Shown: in pieces, positions 12,201-25,255 of the stretch
How positions within the stretch are numbered: position 1 is the first letter of the stretch
Layout of the letters: every line of letters begins with the position of its first letter
Source of the DNA: Tetrahymena thermophila SB210
Taxonomy: Eukaryota > Ciliophora > Oligohymenophorea > Hymenostomatida > Tetrahymenidae
Direction of reading: 5' to 3'
Length of the DNA: 64,000 bases
Assembly: GCF_000189635.1 (NCBI RefSeq)
Contig: NW_002476319.1
Location: 1 to 64,000, forward strand
Notes under the pieces: model-generated
Told to the model about the DNA's origin: nothing
What the model saw: the letters and a program-made list of their open reading frames with translations, nothing else
Database searches by the model: none
Translations under genes and position numbers: made by a program

Positions 12201-15200
12201 AACCAAAATATGAACAACAATATTTATTATAAAATTTCTTCTTAGAAGCATAATGAGGTAATTTCGTTTGCCAAAATAGAAGAAATAGAGTAGCTATTGT
12301 TTATTGTCTTTAAGTTTGTATTGGAAGTTTGGAGCTTAGTCGATAACTCTATCATAACTGATAAAACTTTCAAAGAAGAAATAAACAATATCCTCTATTA
12401 CAAAGAATTTAATCTGATAGCAATTCAATTCAAAAATTTTTCATAAATAGCTTTGTGGTATTACAAAATAAATTAAATTCACTTTCATGATTTTGGACAA
12501 GCTGTAAAAGACTTTTATATATAATTTTAAAATTTATTTGTGTTCTTCAATGACTAAAAATATTTTGAAGTTTGCATAGATATTACACTTTCTTAAAATA
12601 TGAAATGCTTAAAATTTTTACTTCATAGAAAGCCAATTCAGAGTTTCAAATTTGATGGAACTGGCATTTTGTACACTTGCTCTGAAAACCAAGTTATCTC
12701 ATGGGAAATATCTTAAAACTCATTCGAATACAGAGTTCTACAAATTTATGAAACTGAATAAAATCTAACTTCTATAAATAAATTCTACATAGACTAAACT
12801 TTTCAAAGAGTTTTCATTTAATCTCCTACAGCTTTAGTTGCATATAACTTCTAAGGTAAATAAATATATTTCATTAAAATTTTATTTAAAATTGTTCATA
12901 AATATTAGCCTAATTAGAATCAATCCTTCATGAAATTACTAAATTCGAAGATGAATCTAACCAAGGACTTGAGTTTGGGGACACAATCATAGTCAAGTGG
13001 AGCAAAAATTATTTCAGAATCTTCGATAGATCTTCTCTTCAATACTTAGATAAGCAAGTTTATGACTAAATTATCCAACTAATTGTTTTGAATTAACCAA
13101 AAGTTATTGCTGTTCTTTTAGGATAAGAAAGTGCTAACTAAGGAAATATTTTGAAATTCAATTATGAATAGTTCTTCAATCTTAGATCTATAGAGGGAGA
13201 TCTATTTGATGGAAAAATTGTAATTAAAATTTAGTTAATTATTTATTTGATTAAATAAAAAAAAATTTTATTAGAACTTGCAAAAAATCTGGTATGATAA
13301 TGATTCAAGCAGGATAGTTGGAATTGAAAAATCTGGCAATATTATATTTTGGGAGTAAGAAAATGGTAAGAAAGAAATTAGAGAAGATCAAGTGTTAAGG
13401 CTCTCTAGTGAGTTTGATGGCAGTGATATTCCGTTTTAGAATTTAGTATTTGATAAAATCCATAACAATATTATTGCCTACAACAAACAGCACATATACA
13501 GCATTGAAGGATCTGCTTATTGGAGTAGAGGAGGATTATATACATAGGTACCTGATTTAGAGATGACTAGTGTCGATAATTAAGACTTAGAAAGAGATCC
13601 AGAATATGATAGACCCTATTTCTATGATAAAAATATGAAATAATTTATCTTTTTGGATGGTTTTAACAACATTATTATGATGAAAGAAAATAAATAATAT
13701 TTTATGGTTAGGTCTAATTAAAGATATCGTAAATTGATTTAAATCAACTCTTTTATGCTTGTTGCCTATGATTAAGAAGATCTATATTTATTGAGAGTAG
13801 AATAACAGCAAGTTTAAACCATATCTTTTTTGCATAATCAAAGAATAATTAATTGTAGATCAGAAAATATCTCTAAAAAGACATTTTCTAATTAAAATTT
13901 ACTACAATACATAGTCTGTTTTAATAGAGAAAGATAAGTTATTTAGTATTTCTTCAAATGCACTTCTGACAATTTATGTAATATTACACAATAAATCATC
14001 TACCATCATCCAACTATGAGAATTATGGAAATAAGGCTTATTTTTCCTTACATTATTACTTACGATATTTCAGGCTTAGTTTACATTTATAAATAAAATA
14101 TTAATAATATAGATTATAGTTCTAATAACTTTCTAAAAGGAAGTATAATTGATCAACACTAACTTAAATAACCTATAGTATATTCGAATGCTAATTTTAA
14201 GGATGGTTAAATTATTATGTAGTCGTAAAAAGAGATATTGGTGGTAAATATTAAAAGTAATGAGATTTAAACATATCATATTTAAAAGTAATATCCTATA
14301 TAACTTGTATACTCTGATTTTGAATTTTAAAGGCTTTTCATTTAGTAAAAAAATATAAAAATTTTGAATGTCTATCTTATTAACTATGAAAAAAAATACG
14401 AAGAAATGTTAATTTAGAAAGTACAGCTGACTTCTTTGTAAGGAAACTCTTTGATTAACACTTCGAAACATATTCTTATTTATAATGGATTTTAAATAAA
14501 TTTGTATGACAGAAAATCTCTTTAAATTTTAGACTACTACAAGAGTCCTCGCTAAAGTAAGTATATCTACTCTATTAAGATTATAAGCGATGAGATTTTT
14601 GTTACAATAGAAAGATTTGGTATTAGAATTTTCTATCTAACTAACCTGTTTAATTATTAAATATCTTAAATCAAATTCTTTAAAGCATTAAAAATAGACT
14701 CACCTTTATTGATTTCTAGAGCTTATGAAAATAATATTATATTTCTTATAGGCTTGAGCAGTAATTCATTTTTTAATTATACCATTTCAGTCGAGAATTC
14801 TTAAATTTGCAAATATGCTTTCCCACCTCTCGCAAATAATTATTAATTGCTTTATTTCACTGAAAATATAGAATCTTCACAAAAATAGTTGTCAGATACT
14901 ACCTAAAACCTAAAATATAATTTCCTGATCTCATTTTTTCCAAATTATGATAATAAGCAGCTTAGTTACATAAATAAATTTAATAACCAATCTCAAGAAA
15001 GTTCAATTACATATTAATCTTCATCAAATTAATCTATTTTGCTTCTTAATGCTGATTTCTTTATGGCTTACTCCTAAAAAGTTCTTGTTTTGCAAAATAT
15101 TGTCTTAAAAATAGATAGAAGTGAAATTCCTTACTAATATGAGTAGCTTGTTATAAAATTCAATTCATAGATTGAAAAAGTAAAATTTTATAATGTAACT

Positions 15201-18200
15201 ATCTTAGGAGGAGATGAAATTAAGAATTTTTAAATTATATTCTAAGACATGGAAAAAGTATTAATGAGTAATATAACCATTACACACACAAAACTGCTCA
15301 ACTCTAATTTGTTTTATTTTTAAAATTGTGAAAAAGTGGAAATTTATGATTTAAAGATATAGGACGTAATAGCTTAAAACTCAACTATTGTCTAAATGCT
15401 AAATATTAATTAAATTATGACAATAGATTAAATTTAAATAAAAAGTGTTTTTACAGATAGGAGTTTATTTTATCTTTCTGTGATTAAAGATGCTTCAATA
15501 AAGGATATTTTTATTGAAAATGTTTATTTCTTAAAAGAATATTTATAACAATATAATAGACAGGATTTTAATTATTACATTATTCAAGTAGAAGCAGTTA
15601 AGAAGTATATTTAAGTAAATAATTTGCATGCCACATAAGTTGAAAATTTAGGTATATTTAAATACACGAACACCTATTAAGGATACAATTATGATTAAAT
15701 GGTTTATTATGATAAAATTGTCGTTTAAAATGTTATAATGAAACACTTAAAATCTGATATTTCTGATTCTTTTTTCTCTTTATCTGGATATACCGCAAGT
15801 ATAAACTCTTTTAATACTTAAAATTTGACTTGTATCTCTTGCTTTGGAACCTCTTTATAAGTTCTAAACTATGTATTATTGACTATTTAAAATTCTTAAT
15901 TTAAAGAATCGACAGGCTACATTGGAGGAGCTATTTTTTTAGATCCCGATTCATCTTAAAAGACTTCATTCTATCTCATCAAAGCAGAATTTTAATCAAA
16001 CAGTGCCACCTAATATGGAGGAGCTATTTTCCTTAAATAATTTAACTTGGTGCATGTTAAGGATGTTACCTTTTAATCAAACACAGCTCCCATAGGTAAA
16101 TTAATATTTTTCTAAAAAAAAAAATAATTTTTAAATTTTAAATTTAGGAGGTGCATTTAGGTATTTTACAAAATAGAAACCTCAATTTCCTAAAAACTTT
16201 GCTTAACAAGTTATATTTTAGAATAACACTGCAACAATATTCGGAAATGATTATTGTTCTTACCCACATAAAATGAAGATTTAGAGAATCAATAATGAAG
16301 ATGAGAGTTACAGCATAGAGGTATTTACTTTAATATTTTATAATGAGTTTTTTAATAAATTAATTCATGAAATAACTTTTAAAAATTCATTGAATTTAAT
16401 TTTTAAGTGAATTAATTGAGCAGCTTTTAAAATTTTTAGGAAATCATATTGAGTTCGATTGGTAAGGAAAAAATAGAATCAAAAAAAGAAATTGAAGCTT
16501 ATATTGCAAAAAATAAGTTAAATATAATTCAAGTCTTTGAAATCTTTGGTATCAGAAGTGGCTCACTATTAGGACTGAACGTGACACTTTATGATGAATT
16601 AGATTAGCTAATTAAATTAGTAAAATTTTTAAACTATTTTAAAAAGCTAATATTTTTTAAAAAAAGCCTTAAAGTTTAGACCAATATGGAATTGAGTTAA
16701 ACTAAGAACTGGAGCAATATGAAATTGTATTTTCATCATCAAACTACAATTTAATAATAGACAAGAAGCTAACTTATCCTTTGATCTTGCCTACTTTATC
16801 CTAAAATAGCTAACAAGAGCCATATATTAATTCTTATTTTTTAATTTAAGATACTGCTGTAATTGGGCAGCCTCTAGAGCATGATTATATGGTGATGGAA
16901 GTACCATTTATACATAATTTTTTTTCGTAAAATACTATCCTCGAAACAGGAAACAACAACTTATAAAGCAAAAAATAAATCTTGTTCAAAGTTAATTTTA
17001 GAAATTGTGCATAAGGTGAAATCTTACAAAAGTCTAATTAATATACCTTATCTTGTCACAGATGCGAGGATGTAAGATTATTTAAAACTTTTGATTTAAT
17101 TATTCAAAATAAAATTATTTAAAAGAACTCTTATTCGCTGGTAACATATGAAAAAGCTAATACATTTGCAGATTTGTAAGCTATGTAGTAAGAAATAAAA
17201 TGTTAGCGATGCCCTTAATTTGCAGAATCATGCTAAAGAAACCAAATAGTTTTAAAAGATAATTACTGGAGAACAGCAAATAATTCTGATGTAATCACAT
17301 ATTGTGAGAACAAACCTGAAAATTGCATTGCTGCTAATGAAAATATGTAGTATTGCATAGAAGGAAATATAGGGCCTCTATGTGAAGAATGTGACATTAA
17401 TGGAGAATATTGGGGTAAATAAATAAATTTAATTATATAAATATCATTTATAAAATATATCTTTTAATTTTAGGTTAATCATACACAAGGTAAGGAGATT
17501 ACTCTTGCTCTCCTTGCTAAGGCAATTCTAATCCAATAGTCAAATAAATATTTTTATATTTAGGTAATTATTTTAATGTTTATAAATAAAATTAAATAAG
17601 CTATTTAAAATTTAACAATAAAAATAATTCTCTTAAAATTTAAAGTTGAAATTTTTAATTAAAATTATTTTATGATTTCACTAATTTTTTGCTAATAAAA
17701 ATAATTAGGAATATTGATATATCTGGCTTTCTCGATTGTATTTTTTTTGTAGATTTACATCTAAACAGCAAAGACCTATTATTTGCGTTAGTTAGGGATT
17801 GTGAGCTTAGGAAATAGCTCATTAAATCACAGAAGCTCTATTTATGCTAAATAAATGCTTCATTACTTTTAAGTTATGAGTGTTCTTTAGGTTCTGGATT
17901 ATAAAATGCCAATTTCATTTACTTTGGTTCCAAATTCTTTAGGTTCACCTATTCAAAATATGAATGGAGCTATTGATTGCATTTTTAGTTATGGAAATAT
18001 ACCGTAAGTTTATATTAGAGTAATAGTTAGTCTTCTGATACCGATTATTTTTAAATGCATAACCTACTTGTTTATCAAAGTATTGCTAAAATTAATGAAT
18101 ATCAAAATTAAGCAACAGAAAATACAAATGGTAGTTATATTCTCGATCATTTTCTTTCAACCTAATGTGGTTAACTACTTTGTATCTGTCATTTCTTGCA

Positions 18201-19738
18201 GAAAGATAGGTAACATAAATTATGTTAACGCAGATCTTACTTAAATTTGCTATAGCGAGCAGCATCTTTAGTATACATATTATTTAGTCTTGCCAAGCCT
18301 TTTTATTTGGGCTTTATTTCCTCTGATAATTTTAAAAGGACTATATAACTGCAAAAGCAAATTAAACTTCATTACTACTCAGTATAATTATGGTTTCTTA
18401 TATATGGAATATAGAGACAAATGCTATTATTGGGAGTTTGTCAGATTATATGTGAAGTTAATCATTTTCTTGACAATCAATATGTTTAAGTCATAACCAA
18501 ATGTGAGCTATATTTTTGTGGCAAGCTACCTAATTGTATATGCCTATTACATTCTAAAACTGAATCCTTTTCAGAATAACTTTCTAAATACTCTTGATTT
18601 TAAAACTGTTGTGGTCTTATTGACTTGCATTTTCTTTAATATAATATATAAAAATACTTCTAGCGATGTTATTAAAGATATTGTAAGCATTTTATAGATT
18701 GTAATATCTTATGGCTTTTTACTCTTGCTTGCATTTTACATGATAAAGCAAAAAATCAAAGAACTTAAAAAATATTTATTAAAAAAGTTTGTGAATTGGA
18801 AAGTTAAATACCCAAACTTTTTACCAGAATGTTGTAAAAAAATAAACTTGGAAGATAGTACGATGAGGGTGAATGTGAATTGGTTGAGGTTTAAAAGAAA
18901 AGTGTACAGATCAATAAAAATTAAAAAAAATATGGATACATTGAATGATTTAAACACTTAATAAATTGAACAAACTTAAAAAGAAAATTAGCAATTTGAC
19001 CAAAATTAATCCTGCAAAGTAGCTTTCTAAATGAAATAATTGGATTTCTTCTTATAAAATGATAAAAATATGCCAGTATCATTGTTAAATTTTGGAATGA
19101 ACAGTGCCAAAAATAAAAAAACTGAAAAGACCTTAAACAAAATAGATGATCACTTACAAAACTCAAAGGGGCAAATAGGATAAAAGGAAATAGAATTAAA
19201 CAATATAGAAACAACATCTTCAAGAGTATTTCCAAATTTTAAGACTAAACCAACTCTTGTTCATATTGATATCAATAAAATTAACACATCTCAAACTTTC
19301 AAATTAAATTAACTTTATTCTGATATCAATTTTTCTACTCCAGTTAATAATTTTAATAACCCAGAAGAGTCACCTTTTGATAATACTGTAGCTCCATTTC
19401 CTCTAGGATTCTAAGATGAAAATATTTAATTAAATAAGAAAAAACCGAGAGCCAGATAAATTTAGGAACAAGTTATTCAAGAAATTTCATGCACAGTCAG
19501 CAAGCAAATCAATGAGTCTTAGCTCAACAAGTTAATGAGCGAATAAAATATGGCAAGAAGCATTTCTTTAAACTCAAATTCTACAAAAAGCATTTCTTAA
19601 AGTAAAATGGATGAGATGAGTAGTGGTTAATAAACAGAAAAGAAAAATACAAAATAAAACTCAAATTTTTCATCAAATAAATAAACAATTCCTTTATTTG
19701 GAAGCATAAAAAATGTTTTTTCAAAGATAAAAAAGTGA
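9285..19738 (+). CDS. Giant Cys-rich / beta-helix / multi-pass membrane protein
   Basis: About 3,000 codons, ATG 9285-9287, TGA 19736-19738, with at least eight AT-rich introns (for example about 11876-12018 and 17416-17474). A signal peptide (MFILLIIFQFSFTL) is followed by a furin-like cysteine region (EGCQYCLVCDKGYCIQC). A long region of propeller-like repeats follows (for example FKFDGTGILYTCSENQVISW near 12660, DVYLYDIKS near 9840). Next comes a parallel-beta-helix type region with repeated GGAIFL motifs (about 15900-16050), then a second cysteine-rich region (CHRCEDV ... PLCEECDINGEYWG, 17050-17420). The C-terminal part (about 17760-18760) has multiple hydrophobic segments, and the last 330 residues are a polar, Gln/Asn/Ser-rich tail. 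This looks like a ciliate surface protein with a large ectodomain; its ligand and function are unknown. Exon boundaries inside are not all resolved. Confidence 0.85.
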
Positions 19739-20476
19739 AAACCAAAAATCATTCATTCATTAATTCATTTTCAATTAAATTTAAATTTAATAAATTTTGT
19801 TAAATTTTTATATTTTTGTGTATAATCAACACTTATCTAATTAAAAAAATATTATAAAAAATAAAATACATCATTCTAATAATATTTTCTTCTAATTTTT
19901 TATTTTTTTTAAATATATTTTAATATATGATTAAAATAATATCTTTAATTCAAATATAACAATAGCCAATACATTAAAAAAAATTTTTTTAAATTATATT
20001 TTTTTACAATTATTAAGAAGTTATTTTTTATTAAAAATAAAATGTTTATGAAAAAGTTTAAATTTTAAAGAATGAAAATAAAATTTTTAATTAATTAGTT
20101 TTATAAAATGAAAAAAAAAAATAAATTAGATAATCATATAATACTTAAACAAATAACTTACAAATTACTCAAATATTATTAATATTATAATTACATATAA
20201 TATTTACATTTTAGAAAATTTGTAATTTATTTTTTTACTGATTTGGATTTTATCCTTTAATTAAGTTATTTATTATTGCATCATTTATAATTATTATATT
20301 AATTTATTACTAAAAAAATGAAGAATTGATTAGTTTATTAATAAATAATAAAATAAATAAATTAATAATAATATTTTATTGAATGAAAAATATTTTGAGA
20401 AGTTAAAATGAATCAAATACTATGAATATTTAATATAGCTTTTCATATATAATTTTAATTGTTATAATATAATGAC
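19739..20476. other. Convergent intergenic region
   Basis: Contains the two 3' UTRs of the convergent genes on either side. AT-rich, with nothing else recognisable. Confidence 0.65.
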
Positions 20477-22024
20477 TCATGAGGATTTAACAGAAGTGTG
20501 TAATAAATCTGATAACTATCTCTCTTACGCCCTCTTTTTTATTTCTTTTTGATCGAGAATTTGTTCTTTTAGGTAGCCATCTATCTCTCTTATTTTTTAA
20601 ATAATGTTAAAATATTGAATCACAAGTTAATATGGCTTACTTTTTGATGCTTTTACTTTCTTACTTATAGCTCTGGCAATCTTTAATTAGAAATTAGCAA
20701 TTTTTAAATATATTTTTTATTTATTAGGACCTATTGCTGATAATATTTGACTATCTAGTTAGCCGATTACTATCGCTCAATGAGTTATATCCTTCATTAA
20801 AGCAAGTTGATTGATCTTCATAATTTGTAGACACAGAAGTATTTTATTCTTTTCCTTTTTTCACAAATGACCTTTGAGTCATAAAACCTTTCTATATACT
20901 ATGCGGCTTGAAATTGGTTTTTGATTCTGTAAAACTCTTCTGTCCAATCATAGATTTTGAACTCTAAGAACTATTTAGTTTTATTGTAAATTAAATTCAA
21001 AAATACCAAAAATTTAAGTTTAAAATTACTATTTCATTTCTTTTGCATTTTATTAACAAGGAATGCTATCAGTTTTTGATTTATCTTATGTAATATTTAT
21101 ATGGTGGAAAGATGTAGATGTGTTGTTTAACTTATCAAATTATTTAATTTTATTTGAAAAATTTTATATTTCTTTTGAATTTGCATTTGGATAATTATTG
21201 TCAGAATAATTTTCTAAAAGAGAATCCTCTTAAAACTAATCTGTCTCTGTATTTACGGCTTAAAAGAATTTAGATTTTTTACTAAAGTTAAGTGATTCTT
21301 CAAAAGTCGAGTGAATATTTTATGATGTGTCCAAATATATACTATTATTGCAATCGTTTTATATTAAAAAATCTTTATAATCAATTTAAAACGAAGATTG
21401 CTATTTCTGCCATTTGGAGAAGAGCCTATGAATATCTTCAACTCTTTCGTCATAGTTCTTACATTTTGATGATTCTTGCATTTTTAAGTGTAATTATTTT
21501 AGCTGTGTCTTATTCAAAATGTGATCATAGTAACTTCTTGACCACAGCTCACAAGTAAATACAGTCCCAGTTTGTCTTGATTTTTTTTTCCTGTAATAAG
21601 CATCACCAAGTTTTTTACTTGTTTATATTTCTTATATCGGTGATGTTCTTTTAATTATTATGCCTTTCATTTAGCAATTATCTTACAAATTATTTAATAA
21701 ATCTACTTTCTTAAATGCATTGTATGTTTTTCCTCTCTAAAGAAATTCTTTACCTGTTATTACAAAAGGAAGGTCCATCATCATAGAGAATTTTATTTTA
21801 TTATCGTCAATCGTTTATTATTATTTGAGCAAGCTTAAGTTGCTTTACTTTTAGTCATACCCAATAAAAAATTCAGTACCTACTCTACTTCTACTGCTCT
21901 TAGGAGATTCAAAAGCCTAAATGTTCTTTTTTGAGCCTATTCTAGGGAGTTGTTAAGTAGAATTATGATTAGTCAAATTTAAGTCTATACTAACTTAAGT
22001 TCCCTGGTTATTCTAGCTAGTCAT
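20477..22024 (-). CDS. Unrecognised protein, 478 residues
   Basis: ATG 22024-22022, TGA 20479-20477. Two introns, 20971-21029 and 20589-20640, both GT...AG, give a spliced length of 1,437 bases, an exact multiple of three. The N-terminal 60 residues are Ser/Asn/Gln-rich. A more ordered block follows (FFIGYDQKQ, MMDLPFVITGKEFLQRGKTY, GDAYYRKKKSRQTGTVF, CELWSRSYYDHIL, DIHRLFSKWQ). The middle is polar and low in complexity, and the end is charged and helical (EIDGYLKEQILDQKEIKKRA). No transmembrane segment or signal peptide. I do not recognise the family. A competing frame ends at 20818, but it needs the 59-bp intron to be retained. The splice choice rests on frame continuity and composition only. 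Confidence 0.8.
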
Positions 22025-25000
22025 TATTATTGTTATTATTGGATAAAAAGTTATTTTATAATTTAAGTAATTGTAGAACTATTACTTATTTAATAAATAT
22101 TTATTTCTAATTAAGAAATCTAATTATTCATTTAATTCTGTGGATTAAAATTAAATTAATTAATAAATTAATTAATTAGTTTCTATTATTTTCATGTAAT
22201 GTTTGTTCTCAATCAAAATATATAAAATAAAAAACCTAAAACTAATTCTAATGTATCATTTATTTTATTATACTTTTTAAAAGTCTTTGCAAAATTTTTT
22301 AAATATAAGATAATCTTCATTTCTTTTTAGATTTTAAAAGGTACTCAAGATAAGAGTGAAAATACTATAGTTAAATATTTATTTAGTAAAGAAAATCTAA
22401 TAATTAAGAAATATTCAATTCTATTTATTAAAATCAAATATACTATAATATGTTAATTCTTATCTATTTAATAATTTTAATAATCAATAAAAGCAGGTTT
22501 TTTTTAAAAAAATTATAATTAAATAATATAATTTCCTTGAATACTTCATAAAGAAATCATATTTATCTGTAAATTTAAATAAATTATTTATAAGATTTGA
22601 TTTTGTTAAAAGAATAATTCAGTTCTAAAAAAATAAATAAGATTAATATTTCACTTCCTAAAATTAGAGTAAATAATTTTTATTAAATGGAAATAAATAA
22701 AATAACTCTTATCAATAAGTTTTTCTGAAAAAAATTTACTATTTTATTTTTTACTTTTTAGGATTTACTTTCATTTTTTAATTAAAATTTTAAAGAAAAT
22801 CTAATTATTTCAAAGTTTTATAAAATTAAATAAAAATATAAACTTTTTTTTATTTAAATAATTATAATGAAATTATTCAACGATTTACTGTATAATTTTT
22901 AAATTACAAATATCAAATGCAAGAAGGTAGGTATATCACAAATAACTATTACAGATAATTTATAGATAAAGAATATGCTTTGAAATGAAAAAAAGTATCC
23001 TTACTTTTTCTTAAATATTTATTTATTAAATTTAACATGTTCAGTTTGAATTAATTTTGATATTATAAAAATAAATAATTACTAAATATTAAATTTTATT
23101 TTAAAAAAGAAAGGATTTAATTTGAAATTTTTTAATGAAAATTCAAGGTTGTTTTTTCTGAATTATAGTATAATTATTATATTTTATTGAAAAAGAACAT
23201 ATAAAAGAAATAAATGATTATACTTATTTTCAATAGTTTAATTTAGATATTCAAATACTTAATCAAATAAAATACATTTATAAAAGATATATTAATAAAA
23301 GACTTATTTCTTGATCTTTGTATAAATCAATATTTTAATTTTTTGATAGAAAAAGAGAAAAAATAAAGAAATTAAGTTACTTTTATTTGATTTGACTACG
23401 ATGAGTCATTATTATCGAAACACGCAAATTTATTACAATTGTAAAACTAGACACAAATTAGGGCAAAAGGAGAGTTGTTTAAAAATTTGGAAAATAATTG
23501 ATGATAAAAGGAAGTATGAACATTGATTTATATATTTTTTAATAAAGAAGAAATACTTATTTGATTCTGTGTCAATTAAAAAAATACTACATTTTAATAA
23601 TTTAAAGGATTTTTAAAGTTATTTAACTATAACTGTTTATATTTAGTTCTATTTGTTACAGATTCATTTGATGGTTATGTAATCTAATTCTTTTACAGTA
23701 TAAATTTACTTTTTTTAGGTCTCTTCTGAACTATAGTATATATTTTTATATAGCTCTTTAAATATTAAATTTTACATTCGAAAATAAACAATTATTTTCA
23801 ACAAATAAATAGTTTTATCATTTTTTAACTTATTTTTGTAAGCCTTTTTTTGAGCTATTCACTCTCTTAAAAATTAATTTTATCAAAACAACAAAATAAT
23901 ATTTTCTATTTTAACAATTATTGTAAATTTGAATTTGTTTTGATATTTTTAGAGGTTATCCTAAAACTCTTAATGACATTTAAAGAAAGGTTTAAGCTTT
24001 TAGAGTAGTTAACATCTTACTAAACTGCTAAGAAAAATCAATAATTCTCAAAAAATCACTATTATTTTATAGAAATCTTATTCATACTTTAATTTTTAAT
24101 TTGTTAAAATATAAAATTGCATGTTAAAAAAGAAAAATATTTCTTTTTGATTTAAAATTTATAGAAGATTTGCTTAGTGTTCTAGTATAAAAATAGTTAA
24201 TTTATATTAAAATACTGAAATTATACATTTATTTTATCAATCTCATTAAGTATTGATAGGCCAATTATTAATAAACATGTTTATCAAGAAATTAAAAACT
24301 TTTAGTAGTACAAATTAATTAATTTACACAAATTAGAAAGTGTCAAGGAATTTTTAGGGAGTTTCTAAATAATTAATTTGAAAGTGAGGGAAAATTAACA
24401 AAGCTGATGTATTTGTTTTCATTTGGAATAAATTTTACGTCGTAAATCAAAATTTGTAATTTCTTCTTTGGTTTTATTTATTCTTAACTTGAAATAAATT
24501 TGAAGTTTTTGGTGGGCACCTCAACAAGTGAATTAAATTTTTGTTATGTTAAGCAAATGTAAACGATTTACACTTGATCTTACAAAGAGACAGTCTTACC
24601 TAATTATTAGAAAACTTTTACCTTATTAAAGCTGTATTTACTAACATATTTACTTAAATCTGAAACAAATAATGTGTTAGGAATAGTTTAGAAATAGATC
24701 AAAATGAAGAAATTTTAATTACTTAGATAATTTTAAACCCTTTAATTTGATATCGATCGATAGTTAATTTATATTATCTTCATAGAAAGACACAAATAAA
24801 TTTTATTTTTATGACCTGAAATATAAATTTTGGTACCAAAAAATATCTAAAGCATTTTAGAAACTAGACAGCACTAGAATTTTATTAATGATAAATAAAC
24901 TTAAAGAATAACAGATCTCATGTATTTAGTAAAGTGGAACTTTTTGTAATATTTAGTATAGAGTTTTAATTGTTTATTTATGGACTAGTAATAAAAAGTA

Positions 25001-25255
25001 TTAAAAAAGGCAAATAACTTGCAACAAATAATTTACAAAAGAAATTGTAAAAATGTTCTAATGGATGTTTTGGTTAGTTTATATGTCAATAAGTAATTAA
25101 ATATGTTATTATTATTATTTAGTTAAAAATTAATTAATTAAAAATTTAGGAAGAGTATCAAAATTTTCGTCTTCTAACAAAATTGACCATAAATTCAAAC
25201 AAATAGAACTAAAAAATAAATTAATAGTAAAAGTAAGTAATAATAAATAGATAAA
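22025..25255. other. Divergent intergenic region, 3.2 kb
   Basis: Between divergent genes, so it contains both promoters. Most is low-complexity AT. From about 24280 to 25060 the sequence is less repetitive and holds a TGA-free stretch of roughly 110 codons on the plus strand (24291-24580) without a convincing start or family match. I do not call a gene there. Confidence 0.55.

Noticed and set aside
18921-19235. Minus-strand ORF of 104 codons rich in Phe and Leu
   Set aside because: Shadow of the Lys/Asn-rich cytosolic tail of the giant protein.
20818-21029. Alternative C terminus for the unrecognised gene (frame ending KYFCVYKL)
   Set aside because: It requires retention of a 59-bp AT-rich GT-AG segment; splicing opens a longer frame that ends naturally at 20477.
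21292-21558. Plus-strand ORF of 88 codons with a hydrophobic end
   Set aside because: Opposite the best-ordered part of the minus-strand gene (CELWSRSYYDHIL), so it is a shadow.
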